From assembly GCA_029259835.1 (NCBI GenBank), contig JAJDEL010000725.1, positions 1 to 5,889 on the forward strand: 5,889 nucleotides of DNA. The letters are read 5' to 3'. The notes beneath the pieces are model-generated. The model had not been told where the DNA came from and did no database searches. It saw only the letters and a program-made list of their open reading frames with translations. Numbering within the stretch: position 1 is the stretch's first letter; each line of letters begins with the position of its first letter. Shown here one piece after another: positions 1 to 5,387 of this stretch. The stretch comes from Planctomicrobium sp. (GTDB lineage Bacteria; Planctomycetota; Planctomycetia; Planctomycetales; Planctomycetaceae). The position numbers were made by a program, and so were the translations under genes.

Positions 1-384
1 GCCTACACCCACTTAAAAGTCAGCTCCAGAGTTGGTGTCGCAGCAAATGTCGTCTCTGTTGTTGAGCTGTCAAAGTGCGTAACGAAACCAACAGACGCAC
101 AAAATTCAAATTGCGAAAAGCAGCTTTTCTTTGAACGCCTAATCCCTCTACATTCCCTTGAATTCGTGCTATGAAACACCGATCACAATCGCTCATCCGG
201 AACCTTGCAAACCGCCACAAAACTTCGAAAACGAGTGTCGTGACACCCGGCCATAAATTTGTTGTACAGACTGGACAGTTGGTTTTCTTCGAAGGCAAAG
301 CTGGTTGTGGATGTGGTTGTGCCTATGGTTTTCAACGTGCAAGAGAAATTCGGTAAGTTGCGATGGTGGTCGAAGGAGACTCTG
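1..384. other. Gene-free stretch left of the transposase remnant
   Basis: I see no convincing gene on either strand. The open frames here (for example one of 92 codons on the minus strand, 298-20) have no recognisable family pattern, no ribosome binding site and no domain-like composition. Two small inverted repeats are visible: GTGCGT at 75-80 with ACGCAC at 95-100 (14-base loop), and GAAAAG at 115-120 with CTTTTC at 124-129 (3-base loop) followed by TTT. The second could be a weak plus-strand terminator, but its stem is short and AT-rich. The part from about 259 to 384 precedes a decayed IS3-type transposase and may include the left end of that element; I could not identify a terminal repeat. 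Confidence 0.5.
373..378 (+). promoter_or_regulatory. Ribosome binding site AAGGAG of the OrfA remnant
   Basis: AAGGAG lies 6 bases before a GTG codon at 385-387, which opens the basic KRRRRRP stretch typical of OrfA N-termini. Its spacing fits a Shine-Dalgarno site, and it decides that the original OrfA start was this GTG rather than the ATG at 259. Confidence 0.55.
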
Positions 385-504
385 GTGACGAAGCGACGAA
401 GACGTAGGCCTCAGCAGATTGTGAAGCTGTTGCAGGAGGGAGAAGCGATGCTTTCAGCGGGCAAGACTTTGGGTGAAGATTTGCTACCGCTTGCTGGACA
501 CTGA
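385..504 (+). pseudogene. IS3-family transposase OrfA remnant (N-terminal part)
   Basis: OrfA of IS3-family elements is the helix-turn-helix DNA-binding half of a transposase that is normally completed by OrfB through frameshifting. From the GTG at 385 the 39-residue peptide contains KRRRRRPQQIVKLLQEGEAM followed by LSAGKTLGED. This matches the family pattern K-R-R-x-x-P-E-Q-I-V-x-x-L-x-E-x-x-x-x-L-x-x-G-K-T, seen by eye and not by a search. The expected continuation (recognition helix V-S-x-x-T-Y-x-R-W-R-x-Q-Y-G-G) is broken: the frame ends at TGA 502-504. Just downstream, VSQIPSR in the same frame and GQCGPI in the +1 frame look like pieces of that helix. The intact family protein is about 90 to 110 residues and would be followed by an OrfB of about 280 residues, which is absent. 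This is therefore a dead relic, the only sign of mobile DNA in the window. Confidence 0.6.
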
Positions 505-706
505 GTGTCCCAGATCCCCTCTCGGTCAATGTGGCCCGATAGAGTTCTGTAATTGCTCGAATGTGCTCAGGTCACCTTGACCTGTAGAGAGATCCTTAAG
601 TAGACCCCAAGCAGAAAGTGAAACGCACGCCTCAACCAACATCAATGACGAACGCCTGACTTTCATGAAGACACTCATTCCGGAAGAGAATTCCAATTTT
701 CCTCGA
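505..706. other. Gene-free stretch, possibly further transposase debris
   Basis: There is no intact gene here. On the plus strand, short in-frame pieces could be decayed IS3 sequence: GQCGPI near 522-542, LDL near 577-585, and NDERLTFMKTLI at about 645-680, which recalls the start of the OrfB region. These are too short to prove. A 7-bp inverted repeat with a 3-base loop lies at 568-584. I see no T-rich terminator for the minus-strand lipoprotein gene that ends at 707. Confidence 0.35.
568..584. repeat. Perfect short hairpin CAGGTCA-CCT-TGACCTG
   Basis: CAGGTCA at 568-574 and its exact reverse complement TGACCTG at 578-584 flank the loop CCT. Neither strand has a T-run after it, so it is not a standard intrinsic terminator. 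It could be an operator-like palindrome, an RNA hairpin after the lipoprotein gene or part of a decayed IS. Confidence 0.5.
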
Positions 707-719
707 TCACTTCATGAAA
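661..719. repeat. 10-bp inverted repeat around the lipoprotein gene's 3' end
   Basis: TTTCATGAAG at 661-670 and CTTCATGAAA at 710-719 are exact reverse complements separated by 39 bases. Because the core TTCATGAA is itself palindromic, the two copies also read as direct repeats. The second copy is coding (Phe-Met-Lys at the lipoprotein C-terminus, just before its TGA). The arrangement could form a long-looped hairpin at the end of the message, or it could be chance. Confidence 0.4.
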
Positions 720-1933
720 TTCAGTGGTGTTGGTGGAACACTCAAGGTGGGTAACTCCAAACCTGAGATGTCATTTTCCTGTAGGCCCAATTCTCGGTAA
801 TCGAAATAGAGCCTCGATTCGAATCGTCCCTTGGTTTGCTTTCCGAGTTTTTCAGGTATGAAAACGAAGACATCTGTACCAGTTCCTTTCACTTCATCAA
901 CTGCGAAATCACCTCGTGTGGACAGATAAATTTGCCCATTTCCGTCAATCCCGACTGCATTCACATCCTCGGTGTCGAGTGTCGCAAGGTTGGCATCACT
1001 TCCGTCTATGTAAAGTGACCATTTCCCGGATGTCTTTTTACCAATAGTTTCTGGTTGAAAAGCAAGTAAGTCTTCATCACGCCCCTGAACACCATCGAGT
1101 TCAACATTGCCGACAGTGGAAATAATTAAGCGTCCATCATCCACAATCGCCAATGCGTCGATGTCGGCATCGTCACTCTCCAGCCCAACGTCACTGCCAT
1201 CTATGTACATCGAAAATGTTCCACGTGTGATCTCCCCGATACTTGTGAGTGTAAAAAGAAGGACATCAGAATCATCGATCTTCCCAGAAATTCCTGGCAA
1301 CGCATGCTTCTCATCAATCGTGAATTCCTCCGAAAATGAGACGAGAATTTCATTTCGACTTAGAAAAGCAAAAGCGTCGATACTTAATTTGCCCAACCCT
1401 ACATCGCTACCATCAAGAAATCTTGCAACAGAATATCCATCGTATGCAATGATATCTTCATCTCGAATTCGCAACCCGTTCAGAGTCGTCGAATTGGCTA
1501 AGGAGAAATAAAGGATAGCATTGCTTAATGTGCTCTCATCATCTGCCGGAGTTCGAGGTTCGGTATATTTCCCTGTCTCGCAAGCACCTGACAATCCAAC
1601 TGCGCTCATTAATGGGAAACCATGTGAAACACGTCGGCGACCAACCAGGCGTTCCAGCACGAGCCAGCGTCCATCACAGTCTGGTCCAAGGTGCCAGCTG
1701 GTCACTTTGTCACAAAGCGGGTCTCCACAAATCGGACGAGGTCCGTATCGTTTGCGGTCACATTTTCCAAGCTTGCAACCAGCGCCTGGGTGTTGTTCGG
1801 GCGGGCAACAAGGATCTGCCCCTAACGTTGGTACGCCATCAATGATATTTCGTCCCGGGTCAACGATTGGCACTCGACACCCTACGCCATGTAGTGTGAG
1901 TATGATTCCAAGTATGAAATTGCGATAGGACAT
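707..1933 (-). CDS. Probable lipoprotein with Cys-rich N-terminal region and tandem DGSD repeats
   Basis: I do not recognise a named family. The frame is open from 2014, but I choose the ATG at 1933 (408 residues). It gives a classic export signal, MSYRNFILGIILTLHGVGC, with Cys19 as a possible lipidation site, although the lipobox (HGVGC) is not canonical. The earlier ATG would add 27 hydrophilic residues overlapping the porin gene. Residues 19-118 hold nine cysteines (19, 42, 43, 53, 58, 69, 74, 86, 118) and the rest has none, suggesting a disulfide-bonded or metal-binding region. From about 140 to 395 there are tandem units of 66-73 residues at 185-257, 258-323 and 324-395, plus a leading partial one. 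Each has an 'IDALAI..DG.L..ST' strand pair, an acidic 'DEDLLAF' segment and, except the last, a 'DGSD' turn. This suggests a beta-propeller-like or calcium-binding surface protein. It follows the porin by 40 bases, so co-transcription is likely. No clear Shine-Dalgarno site is seen. Confidence 0.72.
   Translation of the reverse strand: MSYRNFILGIILTLHGVGCRVPIVDPGRNIIDGVPTLGADPCCPPEQHPGAGCKLGKCDRKRYGPRPICGDPLCDKVTSWHLGPDCDGRWLVLERLVGRRRVSHGFPLMSAVGLSGACETGKYTEPRTPADDESTLSNAILYFSLANSTTLNGLRIRDEDIIAYDGYSVARFLDGSDVGLGKLSIDAFAFLSRNEILVSFSEEFTIDEKHALPGISGKIDDSDVLLFTLTSIGEITRGTFSMYIDGSDVGLESDDADIDALAIVDDGRLIISTVGNVELDGVQGRDEDLLAFQPETIGKKTSGKWSLYIDGSDANLATLDTEDVNAVGIDGNGQIYLSTRGDFAVDEVKGTGTDVFVFIPEKLGKQTKGRFESRLYFDYRELGLQENDISGLELPTLSVPPTPLNFMK
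749..1516 (-). repeat. Tandem protein-repeat array (about 70 residues per unit) in the lipoprotein gene
   Basis: Within the minus-strand gene, three full units occupy 1381-1163, 1162-965 and 964-749, with a partial unit at about 1516-1382. The DGSD turns are coded at 1414-1403, 1201-1190 and 1006-995; the last unit has a decayed turn (YFDYRELGL). The units vary in sequence and in codons, so this is an old duplication seen mainly at protein level, not a recent DNA repeat. Confidence 0.7.
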
Positions 1934-1973
1934 TATCAACGAATCCGTTCCGAGCAAATACGTCAAGTCTCGG

Positions 1974-3488
1974 TCAGAATGCAAGTTGGTATTGGGCGCG
2001 CAGCATCGTTCCACGGTCTCCCGCGAGAACGTTGAGGGACGACGAACTTACTGGCGCTCCATCGAAATAAAAAACATCGATTTGAAATTTAGAGTTATGT
2101 TCCCGAAAGTAAAAATTCAGGCCACCGCCTGTTGCGTTAAACGAGTTCTTGTAATCGATCCCGATCGGTGAACCTGTCCCGCGACCATGTGAGAAGACTG
2201 ACGAATGGCGACCCACGATTTCCATTTTTTCAGTGAGGAAGTATCCTCCCTGAAAATAAAATCCGTGAGTGAAATCAGAGAACGTTTCGGTCCCCACAAA
2301 TTCCACGTTATCGATGACTCTCCATAAATACTCAGAGTGAAAACTCCAGCCACAATGCTTCCAATCTGCTTCCACCCCTCCTAGTACCAGATCGTAGTCA
2401 CGTTCCTGACCCATCAACTGATCCATGGCGAAGGACGGAATCCCCATACCAACATCCTGGGCGAGCAACGTTGTCGGAGTGTTATCAAATTCTTGTTCGG
2501 CTCCAAATTTTCCGCGACGTGTGCGGTGCGTGTAGGCCAAGCTTCCACCAACACGAAGAGCTTGGAAAGGGCGTAGCTGATTGTCACTTTCTCCAGCGTC
2601 GTATTCACCAATCAAGCCGTGAGTAACACGCAAGGCAACTCCAAGATTGTTGTCGAGTTCATTGCGAGGAGTATTGCTCGATGTTCCGAATCCATTCAGA
2701 AGTGACAACTCGTACCGGACTGGTTGATAGTTGTGCGTAAAGGTTCCCAGCAAGGCGACTCCGGCGTTGTTCCCGAGGTTGAAAATTGTGCTCGTCAGTG
2801 ACCTGTCGACAAATTGCAGGCGTCTGCTCGATTCGGCGGTCTGTCTGCCGAAGTTCGTTCTCGCGTAACCAATTCGCAGTGCTGTCTTTTCGCCAAATCC
2901 AAATCCGACTGCCTTCTGTAGATCGAATTCAACGAATGCGTGCAGCAAGCTGCCATCATTCGCTGTTCCGCCAGCCCCGTCACTGTCCCAGTCAGTACCA
3001 ATGTTGTACCGCAAATAATCCTCATAGACTAAACCGCGAAAACCAAGGCGAAGTCGCTCCATTTCAAAATCATTACTGGAGCGGTTTTCGAAGGGGCCAG
3101 AATCCTCAAAAAATGTGTAGCGAGCCTGGAGACGACCACTGATCGTCATTGAAAAATTTTTGCTGTCATCATTTTCTGAAACGATGACAAACCCGCCTCC
3201 ATCATCATAAGCGTAGGGGTTGTCACTGTTGAAAAGCTGACTCACAGTTTCGAACTGTAGGTCTCCGAATTCGTTGGAATCGGAGGTTTGTGGGGTCTCT
3301 GTATAAACAGGGTCCGGAATCGATTCCAGACTAGAGACGATGACACCTTCTGGTTCTGGAGGAACCAAAAATTGAGTCGTATTACCGTCTTGACCAAAAG
3401 TCGTACCTGCAAATATACAGATGGACCAAACCAGTGCGAGGAAGCCTCTCTGGGAGTAAACTGACGATAGAACGATTCCGCGGTCCAC
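1974..3488 (-). CDS. Outer-membrane porin, phosphate-selective porin O/P (OprO/OprP) type
   Basis: This is predicted to form a beta-barrel channel in the outer membrane. Its 504 residues start at a GTG (3486-3488); no ATG lies upstream in frame and no Shine-Dalgarno site is evident. A signal peptide spans about residues 1-32 (Arg14, hydrophobic FLALVWSICIFAGTTFG, probable cleavage before QDG). Residues 33-110 are an acidic, low-complexity extension. The barrel begins at about 112 with 'SMTISGRLQARYTFFED', then 'FEMERLRLGFRGLVYEDYLRY', 'ALRIGYARTNFGRQ' and 'LQFVDRSLTSTIF', which fit the Porin_O_P pattern of alternating strands and an 'R-x-G-x-x-x-x-x-F-G' plug-side motif. The protein ends in YQLAF; a C-terminal phenylalanine is the usual barrel-assembly signal. 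Planctomycetes carry many such porins, and family membership does not prove phosphate specificity. The lipoprotein gene follows after 40 bases. Confidence 0.85.
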   Translation of the reverse strand: MDRGIVLSSVYSQRGFLALVWSICIFAGTTFGQDGNTTQFLVPPEPEGVIVSSLESIPDPVYTETPQTSDSNEFGDLQFETVSQLFNSDNPYAYDDGGGFVIVSENDDSKNFSMTISGRLQARYTFFEDSGPFENRSSNDFEMERLRLGFRGLVYEDYLRYNIGTDWDSDGAGGTANDGSLLHAFVEFDLQKAVGFGFGEKTALRIGYARTNFGRQTAESSRRLQFVDRSLTSTIFNLGNNAGVALLGTFTHNYQPVRYELSLLNGFGTSSNTPRNELDNNLGVALRVTHGLIGEYDAGESDNQLRPFQALRVGGSLAYTHRTRRGKFGAEQEFDNTPTTLLAQDVGMGIPSFAMDQLMGQERDYDLVLGGVEADWKHCGWSFHSEYLWRVIDNVEFVGTETFSDFTHGFYFQGGYFLTEKMEIVGRHSSVFSHGRGTGSPIGIDYKNSFNATGGGLNFYFREHNSKFQIDVFYFDGAPVSSSSLNVLAGDRGTMLRAQYQLAF

Positions 3489-3650
3489 GAGAGGTACCCG
3501 AAGATTTGTGGGAGTTTAGGTAAGAGATGAGATCAGGGAAGGGAAGTTCAGAAGCGTGATGTGTTTAGGATGAGACCAGAGCGTACTTAACGAAAGTTTC
3601 TTGAATCAAGATCAGATTGGTCGAGTCAGCTCATATTTTCGCTGGATTCT
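3489..3650 (-). promoter_or_regulatory. Porin upstream region, probable promoter location
   Basis: This 162-base gap separates the ABC-like gene from the porin and is the most likely site of a separate promoter for the porin and lipoprotein pair. On the minus strand a TTGATT hexamer overlaps a 13-base palindrome (3599-3611) and is followed about 15 bases later by a poor TAAGTA match to a -10 box. No hairpin with a T-run ends the ABC-like gene, so read-through is possible. I see no convincing PHO-box repeats. Confidence 0.3.
3599..3611. promoter_or_regulatory. Palindrome TCTTGA-A-TCAAGA upstream of the porin
   Basis: This is a perfect 6-bp inverted repeat with a single central base, about 110 bases before the porin start. 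Its one-base loop rules out a terminator hairpin, so a dimeric repressor or activator site is the more natural reading. It overlaps the candidate -35 element TTGATT on the minus strand. Function is inferred from shape and place only. Confidence 0.3.
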
Positions 3651-5387
3651 TCAACTTACAACGCTACCTGCATTGATCGCAGATGAATCCGGCGGAGAGA
3701 CTTGCGAACTCTCCACTTGACTTGTTGGCTCTGCTAAATTTTGAGAGACTGAGGCTGGCAAAAAGACCACTGCTCGATCCCTGAGATGTTCAATTAAAAT
3801 GCGTAATTCTTCCATGTTTTCATTTGAACAAACGATCTCTTCCACAAGTAAAAACTTTGGCTGCCGAACTGCAACGCGAAAGAGTGAAATTCGCATGATG
3901 TCGGCATCTTGCAAACGGTTACCGTTTGCCCCGGCATCTTTTTTCAACCAGGAATCTAACTTTTCATCACTGAACCCACATTGCTGGATTGCTTGGATGA
4001 TTTTCACCTTTTTGAGTCGCGGTGCTGCAAGTTGAATGTTGTCCAAGATCGTCCCATCAAAGATGACAGGTTGAAGCGGGATCCAGCCGATTTCCTGACG
4101 TAGAGACAAGATGCTGACTTTGGTAGACCGTTGTTCGTCAAAGAAAACCTTCCCTCTCTGGGGTTTACGAAACCCTAATAAGACATCGAACCAGCGGGTG
4201 ATGTTGAAATCCTCATCAAGGACGTGAATCCCTGCTTGTTCAATTTTCAAATTGAACGGTTGACCTCTAGAACCAATTCCTCGGTCCGCGAAAACAAGAT
4301 TTTCACACTGGAATGTCTTTCCTTTTGCTTCGAATTCGGGCTGCTTTGAACTTCGTCCACGTTCAGCTTTCCGTGAGAGCAAACTCTCGATCCGCTCAGT
4401 AGAAACTTTAGCTTTTTGCTGCATCACCGTTGCCGATGTTAATCGATTCAGAGTCACAGCCATGTGGGCAGCAAGCCAGATGAATGGGATGAAATGACCT
4501 ATAGTGATGTTGTCGTTCCAGACAGACCAGACTCCAACGCCAATCAAAAAGGGAACACACAGGAAACCAAGAAACTGGCCGACACTTTCAAGAATCGCTG
4601 CGTGACGGTCGCGCGCTGCATTTTGTTGTGCAATTCCGTCAACGAGTTCACGAGTCGCCTTACGATTTCGGCGATCTCGATCAAACCATTTGGTTTGCCG
4701 AATACTATCGAATCGCGACTCCACATGACCGACGAACCCAGCTTGGAGTCGTCGCGATTTCCCGGTTAAGTCGCCCAGTCCTGGTGAAAAGCGTCGCACG
4801 AAAAAAAACAAAAACGGAAGAGGAAGAAGCGTGGTGAGCGCAAGTTTCCAGTTCACAAAGAACATCGTGATGGCAAGAATCACCAAGAGAACTCGATTCG
4901 CCCAAACTCCAGGTTCTGTTCTGGAATACCAGATACGCAAAGCATCTGAGTCACCAATGAATCGCAGCAAAATTTTTCCGGTTCCACGTCTGTCCGCATA
5001 GGATACGGGGAGGCGAAGGATTTGCTCATACATCGCGACCCGAAAATCGGCGACAAGAGCATGCCCCGTGCGGCCTGCTAGCGAAATATAGTAGAAACTC
5101 GCAACCGCCCGAATCACTGCAACGACGACACTTAAAAGAATTAATGCCCAAAGCAAATCGAGAGGAGAGAGCAAATAACCCCAGATGGTGGCATGGCTTT
5201 TTTCCAGAAGAGGGTCGAGTGTAAACCGTAATGCAATCGGGACTAAGATCGGCGACAAACGCAAAACGAGAATCGCTAGCGAAATTCTCCGAATGTGCTG
5301 GGCTTGTTTGTCAAGAATATTGAGAATCGTTGCATTGGCTCTTGAGCGTCGACTGCTTGTTTTCTGACCGCTCACCTCCGCTTTCAT
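3651..5387 (-). CDS. ABC-exporter-like half-transporter with a degenerate (motif-dead) ATPase domain
   Basis: At 578 residues this has the normal length of an ABC exporter half (six membrane helices plus an ATPase domain). Helices lie at about 35-57, 72-100, 163-178, 180-198, 270-290 and 295-312. The loop 'GHALVADFRVAMYEQILRLP' and 'RRGTGKILLRFIGDSDALR' is typical of ABC exporter coupling regions. The C-terminal domain (about 350-550) follows the fold order, but every catalytic motif is changed. Walker A is DEDFNITRW (391-399, Lys to Thr397). The Q-loop reads WIPLQP (Gln to Leu438), within an otherwise good 'IGWIPLQPVIFDGTILDNI'. The signature is LQDAD (492-496) instead of LSGGQ. Walker B is FLLVEE (512-517, Asp to Glu516), the D-loop is CSNEN, and the switch His is replaced (LPAS, 543-546). 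A Ser-rich tail (553-578) ends it. The start is set by AGGAG 8 bases upstream and the ATGA overlap with the preceding gene. It is probably inner-membrane but unable to hydrolyse ATP; substrate unknown. Confidence 0.83.
   Translation of the reverse strand: MKAEVSGQKTSSRRSRANATILNILDKQAQHIRRISLAILVLRLSPILVPIALRFTLDPLLEKSHATIWGYLLSPLDLLWALILLSVVVAVIRAVASFYYISLAGRTGHALVADFRVAMYEQILRLPVSYADRRGTGKILLRFIGDSDALRIWYSRTEPGVWANRVLLVILAITMFFVNWKLALTTLLPLPFLFFFVRRFSPGLGDLTGKSRRLQAGFVGHVESRFDSIRQTKWFDRDRRNRKATRELVDGIAQQNAARDRHAAILESVGQFLGFLCVPFLIGVGVWSVWNDNITIGHFIPFIWLAAHMAVTLNRLTSATVMQQKAKVSTERIESLLSRKAERGRSSKQPEFEAKGKTFQCENLVFADRGIGSRGQPFNLKIEQAGIHVLDEDFNITRWFDVLLGFRKPQRGKVFFDEQRSTKVSILSLRQEIGWIPLQPVIFDGTILDNIQLAAPRLKKVKIIQAIQQCGFSDEKLDSWLKKDAGANGNRLQDADIMRISLFRVAVRQPKFLLVEEIVCSNENMEELRILIEHLRDRAVVFLPASVSQNLAEPTSQVESSQVSPPDSSAINAGSVVS

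Noticed and set aside
115..132. Hairpin GAAAAG-CAG-CTTTTC followed by TTT as an intrinsic terminator
   Set aside because: The stem has few GC pairs and the T-run is only three bases; no gene is seen ending just before it.
20..298. Minus-strand 92-codon frame with an N-terminal CPVC motif
   Set aside because: It has no ribosome binding site, no domain-like pattern after the two cysteines and an Arg/Gln/Leu-rich low-quality C-terminus; it overlaps DNA that looks like the flank of an IS relic.
1107..1928. Two long plus-strand open frames (1107-1511 and 1521-1928) opposite the lipoprotein gene
   Set aside because: They lie antisense to a gene with a signal peptide and clear repeats, and their translations are Ser/Arg/Pro-rich with no family pattern or ribosome binding site.
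1940..1973. TTGACG and GATAAT hexamers between porin and lipoprotein as a separate promoter
   Set aside because: The spacing between the two is about 23 bases, too long for a sigma-70 promoter, and the GATAAT overlaps the start codon.
1934..2014. 27-residue N-terminal extension of the lipoprotein from the earlier ATG at 2014
   Set aside because: It would overlap the porin 3' end, is hydrophilic, and would bury the obvious export signal that starts at the ATG at 1933.
4464..4769. Plus-strand 101-codon frame inside the ABC-like gene
   Set aside because: It is the antisense shadow of the membrane-domain coding sequence, with no family resemblance.
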